This document shows, piece after piece, positions 11,874 through 23,200 of a stretch of 64,000 nt of DNA. Both the position numbers and the translations under genes were made by a program. Positions within the stretch are counted from its first letter, which is position 1; each line of letters opens with the position of its first letter. Source of the stretch: Malachius bipustulatus (taxonomy: Eukaryota > Arthropoda > Insecta > Coleoptera > Melyridae); the NCBI GenBank assembly GCA_910589415.1, contig OU342635.1, forward strand, positions 4,588,001 through 4,652,000, given 5' to 3'. The notes below the pieces were generated by a model. It was not told the origin of the DNA, searched no databases, and was given only the letters and a program-made list of their open reading frames with translations.

Positions 11874-13825
11874 GTAGGGATAAATATTTTTATTTTATTA
11901 TTCTCCTGATTCTTTAAATTAACAAATATGGTATTCTGTCTTATTTCATTTCATTGTGGTACCTTTTTCATATAAAATATTAAAAAGTGGCACATAATTA
12001 TTAAATACAATGCTACTTTGTTAAAAATTAATATGAATTTTATTATTTTATTGTGCATTTACCTGGTAGTTAATCAATTATTATTATTGATATGAGAAAA
12101 AATTATCAAATGGTAGTAACACATAATTATATCAAACAAAGGGGAGATGAATCGCTAAACAATAAAAAAAATGCAACTTTGCCCATCCAGATCCTAGGTA
12201 ATTGACCATAAAGGTTCTTAAAAATAGTTTCCTTTGACTGTTGTTCACGTTGTAGCGATTAATGCGCGCGCAAGTTTAGCCATTTTTTGAAAAGTATATG
12301 AAATTTACCCTTCTAATTCAACTAATACCCTTAATAGTACAAAAAGCATTCAACTAATAAGTTTTTCGGTAGTTAAGAAAAGAAAATTTTAATTATCAGG
12401 TATTTATTAGGATTCACTATTATAAGCGTTTCGAGTAAATATTTCCACAATCCAATAAGAGATAATAAATTTGTCATGTCAAAATAATGAACTTCTCAAG
12501 TCTTTGACCTCGTGATTTTATTTTTATAAAACAGTAGACATTTTGAAAAACCTGCAGGATTGAAATAGAAATTCATTTGATTCGGCGTTGTAACAAAGAC
12601 CTCTCACAAGGTAAAGTGTGCGTGTGTTAGTGTGTGGAGCAAGTTGAAAACACAATATCCTTTGTTCAAAGTGGATTTAGGAAGGACGAGGTGTAACTAA
12701 TTTTGTTTTCAATGAATACGGGAAAATTCAAAAAAGCAACATGTAAACAGAATTCAAATTAAATCTTTGGATGTCAGGATTTAATGAAGCAATCAATTTT
12801 ATTTAGCACGATTCGCTTCTTAATAAGGGGAAAAATATCTTGAATATTTTTATTAACGCAAATCGAAATAAAAGTTTATTTGTTGAACCGAATATTTCTC
12901 ATTTAAACTTTGAACTTTTTAATTAACTTTCTAAACTTACGACGAAAGATGCGAAAAAACAAAATAATGTCGCTCCTTTACACAACTACACACCCTTAGA
13001 TGAAATAATAATAATTATTAAATATCTAAATATTCTCATTAATTATTATCAAGTCCGAGAGATTCTGTAAATTCTTCTCGTCTGAGCTTTTAAATTCCTG
13101 CCATTCCTGCTTGTAAACATAAATTCATGTTCATGTAGTTTGAAGATGGCGACACCGAAATTACCTGGAGTTTATTTTTAGAAGCTAAAACCATATTTTT
13201 TAGACTAATCTAGCCAACATATTGATAAATCATTATACCGCATAAAAAATCAAAGACTCGATCTTAATATTCAACTCAGGTGGCTCTTTTGTTTTCTTTA
13301 TTAAAGCAGAGTTAAACACACTTGAAACTCGGTTAATAAAGTTCCAAACAATAAATTAACTTAAAGTAGGGCAAGCGGAAGAAGACCTAATAAGGCATGT
13401 ATTACCTGGCACCTAATTATGAGAATATCAGCATGACAGAGTTCGTCTTGAACTTCCTATAAAGGAAAAGTCGAGAATATGTTATGTAAAATTTGACAAG
13501 AACTTTCAGTGATAGTTCATAAGTTTACACTCGTTCTAATCTGTTGTTTAGAGTATTAAAGGAAACTTCTGTAATTATGGCAACTTCATAACGAGAAGTG
13601 GATTTATACACACCAATGCATGTACCAGAACCAGAAGTTGAGACAAATTTTGAATACAGTACCTCGATATTAACAGATACTAGAGCAGGAGGGCATATTA
13701 GGTACCTACCTTGTTATATTTCTCTCTCTGCATTGCAGATAACCTTATTGCATTAAAGGGAGCTGCAAAATTTCATGAATTCAAATTAAGTTAGTTTATA
13801 TCCTATCTGCGGGGGGGGGGCTTGT

Positions 13826-15030
13826 AACGGTTCTTTCGGCACTTCAGTAACCGTTCCAGTTGTTAACCTTTTTATTAATTAATTATTTCTACCACGATCA
13901 TTTCGATCGCACGGTATAGTCATTTTGTCGAAAACTCTGTATAGCGCTGTCGGTTATGCGCATCGCGAAAAAAATCCATATAGACTCAAGCACAAACACC
14001 AAGCTCATTTTTCTACCAAGACCATGTTTCTACGCCTACGCATGAGGGTAAATCGGTGCAGTCTGTTGCCTTCCACTCTGAAAAGCTCCCCATTTTTTTA
14101 GGCCTAACATTTGCCAATTTTCTTATATATTTTAGCTTCATTTTCAAAATTTTCATGTGATTTTTAACCTCCAAATTAGTATCTTCCCGCCACTAAGAGA
14201 GGCATTGCCTTTTCTTTTATTTTTCTGGCGTCTTATTATCTGGTGGTCTCAGTTAGTGGTATTGTGGAACATTTATTGTAGCTTTAGCCTTAATGGCATT
14301 TTGTTCTTCTAGTTCCAAGACCGCGGGAGACCTACCCCACATTTGCCCCCGGAGACTTCTAGGATTTAACTTTTTCTATTTGGAAGTTCAAAGCTTCCTG
14401 GCGCCCATTTAATTAGTTTATGTTTTTTGTGTCGAAACTCGAAACCGTACAATAAATTACTATCTTCTTAAACTATTTCAGACAACGTCAATCTTTTATC
14501 CGTCAGCCATTCTCACTCCTCTTGCTCGTTCCTCATGAGATCCTCCCATTAGGTTGTCCTGTACCTTGAGCCATCATTTTTTTGCTTTTCATTTGTTTCC
14601 CTATGGGAATTTTCCTGAGAAAAATTTCGACCCTATGGAGGAGGGTGTGTAACGGTTCTTTCAACAATTTACGGTATTACGATATAGTAATGTTGTCAAA
14701 CACTCTGTAGAGTGCTGTCGGTTGCGCATCGCGTCAAACGGGGGTAATGCTATCTTTCGGCTCCATTCGGTTCGGCTCTCGGTTGCCGGCTTGTAGGGGC
14801 TTTAACGAAGGGCAGGAGTTAGATGGTTAGTTAAAAGAATCCTTGCTAGACTTAAGAACAAAAACCAGGCTTGTTTCTCTCCCGTCAGACCAATCGTATA
14901 GATTGCCACCGTAATAGAGGTAAGCCTGCTGCTCCCCTCGAAAACCTCATGGAGCTATTTTTTGAGACAAGGAACGTCACCACCTGTTTGACTAAGTGAA
15001 GTAATTCTACCCTTGACTTTGTGCTTAAAT
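13826..15030 (+). repeat. Pair of diverged LTR-like repeats
   Basis: TGTAACGGTTCTTTC at 13826 recurs at about 14648. In both copies it is followed by a GGTATAGTNATTTTGTC-like stretch, CTCTGTA-AG-GCTGTCGGTT and GCGCATCGCG, then by an ACT-AAG-ACAAA-ACCA stretch. The spacing is about 820 bases. The TGTAACG start matches that of the LTR at 1387. I read these as two old LTR-type copies in tandem; the 3' boundary is uncertain. Confidence 0.45.
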
Positions 15031-15259
15031 TGTTGATTTTTCATTTCGTTATTTATTATGAAAGTTAAATGTTTACCTGCTCACTTCCATAGTTTTAGAG
15101 ACATATAAGTAAATTTAGTTCGCAAGAAAAAACTTTGAAATCTTCCAAATGTGGGCAAATTTTTTTTTTCAGAAGAATGTTAATGGGAGCTATCGGCTAA
15201 TAAGCACAACACGTAGGACGTAGGTAACTTTCAATCTGACTGCAACTACTTAAATGCAA

Positions 15260-16200
15260 ATAGATAGATAATAGAGAGGTCGTACATTCGCTACAAAGAA
15301 GCAAACACAAGGTTTTTTGTTCCAGTGGACCTAACCCTCAAAAACTACCCTTTCCAAATGGAGACCCGAGAAACATAAATATAAATTTGAGAGAAGATGT
15401 CAGGTGTCGATGTGCCCATTCAAGAAGGCCCAGAGGAATCATACTCACTTGTACACACTCCTACCCTCAAGACTTCTAAAACCGAACTCGTCACGTAATA
15501 CAGCGTCAGGACAACTTCGCAGGGAACATCTTAAGACGCTCACGACAAAGACCACCTGTTACCAAGGAACCAGATAACGCCATCATATTCCAGCTTGGAG
15601 AGAAAGAGGGATCGAAAGAGAATTATTGGGGTAGAAGTATTTTTGAAGGCAGAGTGCTTGAACTCGATGTGTTTACGAAATAAGAGTTTAAGGCCAAGCT
15701 AACATCACGATCCTTGAACTCAGAAACATTCTTGATAGGGAAGTCATTAGTGATGTGGGAGTAATTGAAGACATTTACCCTGAGACTAAAAGCTATGGTG
15801 ATGCATCTGGAAGCATTTAAAGAGAGAAAACTAATACCCAGACTCTACAGTCTGGAACAATCATCGAGTGAGTCTATTCTATAGAAAGTCTTCAAATCAT
15901 CAGCTTACAATATAGCTGACTCCAACACAATCGACAAGCTCATTAATAAATAGGTTAAAAGGGAATGGACACACAGAAGTAACTGATTTCTTGCAGAGTT
16001 TGAGGCGCGATAGATTTGATTTGCGTTGCGGGTGTATAAAGGATAAAGCTGAAGAAATCACTAAACGAGCTGAACACGTCCGAGGGGCCAGAGTCGGGAC
16101 CTCCATTGAAACTCTTAGAACTCCAAATGACTAGAAAGTTCTTCGGCTTATGCAATAAAGTTGTGATAAGAATGACTGAGGGCGTATTTAAGGAAGACCT
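15260..16200 (-). pseudogene. Jockey/CR1-type LINE reverse-transcriptase relic
   Basis: On the minus strand a PFNLFINELVD piece (about 15965-15935) is followed by DDLKTFYRIDSLDDCSRL (about 15900-15845), the usual ADDLK..-DC..LQ layout of these reverse transcriptases. Then come a KNVSEFKDRDV-like piece (about 15715) and a SKLEYDGVIW piece (about 15585), matching the expected order. Frameshifts and stops make it non-functional. It is antisense to thin. Confidence 0.65.
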
Positions 16201-16859
16201 TCGACGTCTAAACCTAAGTAGGGTGTCCTAGTCTCCACGGAGATCTTTGCAAAGGAGCTTTTTCCTCAAGTCAGGTTACTTGACTCAATGAACCATGGAA
16301 CAAAGTTACCATGTTCTTATTGAGACAAAGAATTCAAAGGCGTTAAGTCAAAACGACTTAAGTCAAAATTCCACCAGATACGGTTCTGAATGACGGACTC
16401 GTCTAAGCAGCGTTGCGTCAAAATTTTGTTTACCACTGCGCCTAATGAGAGTTCTTCCACAAAGTTAGACGCAGCAAAATGAAAGGCTCTCATTAGGCTC
16501 ACTGATAAACAAAATTTTGGGATAAATCCCGTGTGGTAGGGGAGGAAACTAGCAAGGGTCTTATATCGGTAGATTTCTGCCATTTCCAGTCCTTGCCATG
16601 ATTTGATCTGGAGAATACTAGGGCTTCACGGTCTGTACGACGAAGGTGGCCTTCCGGCTGCACTTCAGCCTTGCGCATGGTGATCCCGTCCCTCACCGTA
16701 ATTTAATCGCGAGTTGGGTGCATACATTGAAAGAAATTGGTCCCACAGTAAGACCTAGAGATAGTAAGAGTAAGTAAGAGAAGCTGTCGAGCAGTTGCCT
16801 AGGTGCTCTGCCCGGAAGCATGCAATTGCATGTGGCATAAAGACTCATCATTTCACCCC

Positions 16860-17512
16860 TAAAAGATTATGATGGTTCAAGAGCTGAAGTCTCTCGACTA
16901 TGAAAGCCGCCCCAAGAAATATTGCACTGAATTCGGGCGAGGTGAACTTTTTTCAGTAGTGACGAGGTCCACTTCCATCTCTCTGGAGCGGTGAATTAAC
17001 AAAATTTCCAGTACTGGACTGAAAATAACCCAAGGCCAGTTAACGAGAGACCTCTTCACTCCCCTGATGTGGGATTTCAAAATTTGAGTAATATATAGTG
17101 ACATTTTAGTTTTACCCTTATTTATTTGAGGAGGATGGACGAACTGTGACTGTCAATAACGCCCAATGTTATGTTTTCTTGCTGGAAAGTTTTTTTGAGC
17201 CTCAGTTCGATGAACTAAGTAAGGGAGGAATCAATTTTGGGAGACATATGATTTCCAAAGGACGGGGCTACAGCCCATACTGCTCGAGTTTCAAGTCACC
17301 TGATTTGAGCATTTGCGAATTCTTCTTGTGGGGCTACCTGAAAGAAAATGTTTTTAAACATCGACCTCACTCATTGGAAGAACTCAAGAATCGAATTCGG
17401 GAGGAAATCGCCGCTATAGTTGAGACGTGCCAAAATGTGGCAAAAAAACTTCAGAAATCTCCTTTATTAGTGTATCGCTGCTGGGAGCCGTCATCTTTTT
17501 GATATCATCTTT
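16860..17512 (+). pseudogene. Mariner-type transposase relic, C-terminal half
   Basis: The first part reads FSSDEVHFHLSGAVN then YWTENNPRPVNERPLHSPDV (about 16950-17070). An open stretch (17146-17502) has TVNNAQCYVFLLESFF, the RGYSPYCSS remnant of the usual QQDGA.AH box, SPDLSICEFFLWGYLKENVF and EELKNRIREEIAAI. The last residues C-AAGSRHLFDIIFKT are in another frame near 17470-17517. The layout matches the common insect mariner-like DDE transposases. One frameshift near the C-terminus, the lost catalytic middle and an upstream stop show it is dead. Confidence 0.8.
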
Positions 17513-20068
17513 AAGACTTAATGCATAAAATGGAATGATGAAATAAATAAGGTACCGAATGAAATAAAATAAAACAATTTGTATCGTTTCATAGTTTCAT
17601 CAAAATGATTCTAGATTTTAGAGGCATGTACCCTAAACATCAAACAGCTAGCAACGAAAAATCACGACCGCAGTTCACTGAAAAAAAATCCCAATCTCTG
17701 CTAGCCAATTTAAACATTAATATTTCATGTAGAACCTGGAATTCAATTGCTGAGATAATCCCCCACGTTTTGTTAGCCCTTTAGACATCCCCCAAACCCC
17801 AAATCACTGTATTTTTACCGAACTAATTAACAACAAAATGCGCCGCTGGACTGGATTTTTATTTTAATTTGAGGTTGGCATAAGCTATGGACAAACAACC
17901 TGTTCCAGCCAGAGTAAATGACAGTCGCTTTTATTGGAATTACGCGTACACCCCGACTCCTGGCTGCGCTTTTTTCATGCGAGCAGCAAGTCAGTGAGAG
18001 TCCCGGTCGATTTTTACACCAAAAAAATAAATTTCACAATCATGTTAGTCACCTGATGTAAATCAGATGCTCACATTAGTATCAACTATCGACTGCATGT
18101 CACGATAAATCTATCGAATTTCATTCAGTACCTATATCCGTATTCCCTATACCTATATGATCTGTCATTTCAGTGAATAATGGCTACAATGGAGGCATTT
18201 TATGGATATTATCTTAAAGAGAGGGTATTTTAAGTATAAAATTGGCAATGCAAGGTGAAGGGTTCCATGAGAGAATTTTTAGAGAAAAAGTGGTTGTTAA
18301 TTAGCTTTACTTTACTCGTATCCCGGTTATTCTCTCAATCATCTTTCACACTAGTCGGGTATCTCTTATATTTCAGTGGGCATTTTGTCTGAGTACTAAT
18401 CATTCCTACAAGCTCTTTGTCTACCTTCCAACACATATTCAGGTTACGTGACCTGCCTAATTCTATCTTGGATTTGTAATTCCCGTAATCTCATCTACCA
18501 CACCAATTCGCCTGCGAATTATGTCATTTCTTAGACTCAACGTTAGTGTCATAGTATTGATCGTTTCCATGGCCCTTTTGGCAATAAGGCTTTATTTTTA
18601 TTGTCAGCATTACAGTAAAAAATCACCACCAAAAAAATATAAACAAAGGTGCGACGCTGCACACTTATCTTATCTACCGAGATAAGAACTAAAATGCATC
18701 GACAGTGAAATGAAAACTATTATTATCATTATGTACGTGCATTCTTATTAATTTATGGCTTAATCCTGCCGAAACAATAATTACATTTATGCTCAAATAA
18801 TATTTTCTACAAGCGTTCCCCTTGAAATTAATGCAAAGTTATCACGGGATACCTTCACCAGATTTTCCCCTATCACATATTTACGACCTCGGGAATAACA
18901 CTCCGCCAAGTGGAATTGGCGCAACGACGAAAAAACTAGGGGAAGGTGGTCGTGTGGTCGTGTTTACTATACTTTCCACCTCCTTTGGTTCCTTTACTTC
19001 ACTCTCCGGTACCGATCTCCTTTATTTAGAATAATATCACTCACTATAAAGGAAAACAGACACAATCTGTGAAGCGCCGGGATGAAGTCGGAAAGTAAAT
19101 GACTATGCATCTCTTTCTGCGGCCGGACGACTAGCTAGACTATCATGTTGCTATCATAGCTAATGACCATCGAAACTCCCTGCGAGTAACTATAAATATT
19201 AATTAATTATAGTTATACATTCGTTACCTAATTATGTTGTTTAGTCTCAAAATGATCTTTATTTTATTCCCTATGTAATAAAATTACTTGCATTTCTTTA
19301 TACCGCTCGAGATATACTCAAATGTATGCTTTATTTAGGGAGACTTGTACGAGTTCACTTTTGTTAACTTTAGTTAATGGTAATTAATTATTCTTCATAA
19401 CGAAACACTTCGTTATAATCCTTAAAGGCAAATTATATATGAAAGGGTCTTTCAAAAGCTTAAAAGCTCACCATGAAAAGTATTCATTTGAAAAACTGAA
19501 CCATTTTTGGTTCAGTTACCTACAAAAATGTAATTAGCTCATTTAAAAACCGTATGCTTAATTAAAAAAGTCGTTTTCATTCATCCTCTTTCCATGCTCT
19601 TTTCATATTTCGGTTCCTTCCATTCTGAAATATCTCCTGACATCCTGATAAATCTCGGGCTTCGTCTTAAAATCGAGAAAGACTGAGGCTATATTATGGA
19701 GGCACACAATTATGACGATGCGTAAAATAAGAACAGTCGGCGTTGAGAAAATACTCTTTACCTGCCAACAGAGTACATCATTCTGCTCTCTGCCCGGCTG
19801 AAATTCCTGAAAGCGGTTGCTGAAAGCTGAAATAGAACACCAACTCGTAATACTCTTTGTTGATTGCTCCGATTTGGCGAGAGTGTCGTTTGTAATGTAA
19901 CTCAAACTTTCTTTCTATTCTATAGCTATTCGTGCGAATAATTTTCCCATTTTCTCGATTTTTGAATTAGTAACTTTCTCTTTTTTTATACGAAAATTAA
20001 GTTGCCTGATGAATAATGATAGCCACAGACTGGAACGAATAATTCATGATTCGTTTCTTATTTTTCAG

Positions 20069-20211
20069 GCTAAAACATGGAACAATTTGAACAATTACTT
20101 ACCTGTGCCATCTGTTTGGATCGATACAGAAATCCCAAACTGCTGCCATGTCAGCACAGCTTCTGTATGGAACCTTGTTTAGAAGGTTTAGTGGACTACG
20201 TTCGAAGACAG
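20069..20211 (+). CDS. tn: thin exon: start codon and first part of RING
   Basis: The acceptor CAG at 20066-20068 is followed by eight untranslated bases and the ATG at 20077. It encodes residues 1-45 with six of the eight RING ligands. The donor is GTAACT, phase 0. The RING finger is cut by the following 4.4-kb intron. Confidence 0.93.
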
Positions 20212-23200
20212 GTAACTATAATTATTAGTAAAGTTGCTTCAAGATTTTTTTCTTACCATTTTCACAGAAGCAACAAAATTTTAAGATCGGTAAGATTTTT
20301 GTGTTTTTACGTGTGTATTTTGCGTCGCTTGATTTTTGATGTTCGATGTTGTCTTTTTAATTTTTTGTTAATATCGAATACATTCGAAGTACATTTTTTG
20401 ACTGACAAACACACATTTTTTGCGTTACGTGAATTATTTTGCGTCAACTTATTTTGACTTTTATTAGTAGATATGCATAGTATACATGAAAGAAAAATCC
20501 GCCTGTATGGCGAATAAACGGTTCTCGCTGCAAGCGATGTCCCCGTTTACGCCACCATACATCCAAAGCTGCACAGGTCAGTGCATTGGATCAACATGAC
20601 ACAATATGGGATCTTTTTTTTTGTATCTTTTACAAGCAACATGGTCACATTTTCAAGTGATTGAGAGCAACACTGGGGTATTGTTTTTTTTTACCCTATA
20701 CCCTATACCCTAAAAAAATAAAAAAAGGACTCCCTGAGCGGGATGTGAACCTCGATCTCATGGACCACCGATATATTACCAACATTGTAAGTAGGCTAGG
20801 CATATTAGGAATAAAATGGGGGCTCAGAGGAAAGTTTTGTTGTATTTTCGATTTTCTCACCCTTTTTGTTTTTTGGGAACACGAATTTAAAGTTTGCTGG
20901 CAAAAATTTGGCCCGAAACTTGTTTTTTTTTTCACTTTTTGCCCAAATTTTTGCCACTTTTTTCAGTTTTTGGTCCCCAAAATTTACAAATCTCAATTTA
21001 TTCTTTCATTTGTTTCTGTTATGGTGTTTTTTATGTAAAATCTGAGAAAAGAAGCGTTTTTTCGACAAGTCATTCTAAACAAAATTAAAGTAGACAAAAA
21101 TTCCTACATTTCTCATAAAAACACCTTTTTTGTAAGACTAACCGTTCCGTCGGGAAGCCGCCAAAAAAAAAAAACATATTCCCATTGCCGCGGGATTTTG
21201 AAAAGTTTTGCCATAGTTTTGAGTTTCTCACCCTCTAATTTTTTTTTGGTTACTGAACACCAATTTGAAGTTCGCTGGCAAAAATTTGGCCAGGAGCTTT
21301 TTGCATCATTTTTTGGACACCTCATGCTGCTGAATTTTGACACGGAGATTCATTTTAGGGTGCAGGCGTTCGATAGGATGGATATTAAAAAATTCAAATT
21401 CGAAGAGGTAGAAACCCTTCAGAAGTAAAATTTTCGTAAGCCTTACAAAAATATTTTTTTCTAAAAACTGATCGTTATTTTAAAAACGGCCAAATACGTG
21501 AAATTTTTTTCTCTTTATAGGTGGAAGGCAATTTTCTAAAGTACTTGAGTATCGTGGTGAGAAGAATTGGTTTTTGCGAACTTTGAAAGAACACGCACCC
21601 TGTTACAAAGCACTTTCGGCGATATTTAAATGAAAATTCAAAGTCCTTCATAAGTTCTTCTACATCAGTTCAAAATTTTGTATTTGGCTCATATGCAATA
21701 CCTTACACTACCTGCGGATATCGTGCTCCCACGAAAATTTCATTCCCCTATATTGAAGTATTATGCTCCCCTTATGTTGAAAGTCTCAGAAGGTTCCGTC
21801 AGTAATTTATAGCCCCCCTCAGATAGAAGTCAAATGACACCCTACTTAGAGGCTCAAGGGTAAGCGGCACAAATAGGAAATTCCACAAGAGATGCGCATA
21901 ATTAAGAGCAGAAGGCTCCCCAGTGCCAGTAGATTTCTGCGAAATATTGTATATGCTAATTTATATTTTAATGAGTTAGGCCAGGCGTATTAGAATTCTC
22001 AGAGGAAAGTTTTGCCATAATTTTGATTTTCTCACTCTCTAACACTTTTGAAATATCCAACCTTATCGATCGCCTACACCCTAAAATGAATCTCCATGTC
22101 AAAATTTAGAATTCTGCACAAGCGATTTGAGCTGGAGCTTGATGCTTGAGTTAGTCACCTTTGTCAGTCACGTGAGTCAGTCAACAATTTTATACAGGCG
22201 TCCCGAAAATGGCGTAAAACCCTTAAGCACGTTGTTGAGAGATAGTCAAGAAGTCACAAAACAACAGAGGAAATCTCTCTTATTGACCTGATCGAGATAT
22301 AACGAGAAAATGTGGGAACTAAACTTCTTCAATTTTGAAAACTATATTTTCCGAAAATAGAGATTTTCTTGATAGAGTGTCTTATTTCAAAGGACCCCGC
22401 ATAATTTTTCTGAAAACTGGCTCCCAGTCAAATTTGTTGTAATTTGGGGGATCGCTTGTTTTCGATGAATAGATCAGAAGTCTATAAACCTAGAAAAACT
22501 CGTTGTCTTGAGATATTCACTTTTAATGATTGACTGAGTTGTGATTGGCTCTAACTGGTGATTTTTCTTTTTATTATTTCACCGGCTAAACTGTTTTTTA
22601 AATCGACTGCGTGAACGTACGTCTAATTGTCTTAACACATGATGAATATACGTCATTATATTAAACTGAAATCAGCTGGATAATGAACGTTTTAATCCAT
22701 AGTCGTAGAGAAAATAATTACATGTATTACGAGATTTCTGAAAATGGTAATTATTTTTCAAACAAGTCAGGTGTTACTTTCCTACAAGAAATTTTGATTT
22801 CCACCTTCAGCAATATTTGACTTAACGTTTGCCAAAAAACAATTGACAAAAGAGCCTGCGAGATCGCCTGATCATAATAGTTCTTTGGATTGCTTTATGA
22901 GACGCCTTAGGAGAAAAGTTTTTACCACTCGATCTGATAATCTTAGAGGAGCATTTGAGTTGTTGGGGGAACGCTGATTAGTGATACCGGAAGGGTTCTT
23001 TAATGTTAAAGGAAACTACATCATTCTGTGAGGAGTCGGTGCATTTTCTGAAAAAGCTACATTTCCAATTTTGATTTATTTAAGAGCAAAATTTAATATT
23101 TAAGGGCTTGCTATCAAACTTAGAGGGACAGAGTTGGAGGTATTAATTTTAAACCGCATTAATTTGTCGATTTCGTCCAATTTTTGTTGAAAGACCCCCT

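Larger units (their letters stand above)
11874..20068 (+). other. tn: First intron of thin (inferred), repeat-rich
   Basis: About 8.2 kb with no host coding sequence seen. It contains LTR-like repeats (13826-15030), a LINE relic on the minus strand (15260-16200) and a mariner-type relic (16860-17512). The stretches 11874-13800 and 17520-20060 show nothing recognisable. A minus-strand open frame of about 100 codons near 19600-19905 resembles nothing I know and is probably chance. Confidence 0.4.

Noticed and set aside
12590..12720. Second non-coding first exon for thin near a GTAAAG donor
   Set aside because: No initiator or promoter signal beyond a chance-level donor; not supported.
17146..17502. 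Intact 118-codon transposase frame as a live gene
   Set aside because: The 5' half is broken, the catalytic middle is lost and the C-terminus lies in another frame, so it is a pseudogene.
19603..19905. Minus-strand 100-codon frame in a thin intron
   Set aside because: No recognisable domain or splice partners; length is within chance for this much AT-rich DNA.
20720..20790. Possible tRNA gene on the minus strand
   Set aside because: Only the T-arm half is tRNA-like; no acceptor-stem pairing, anticodon arm or clear A box. Kept as a SINE candidate.
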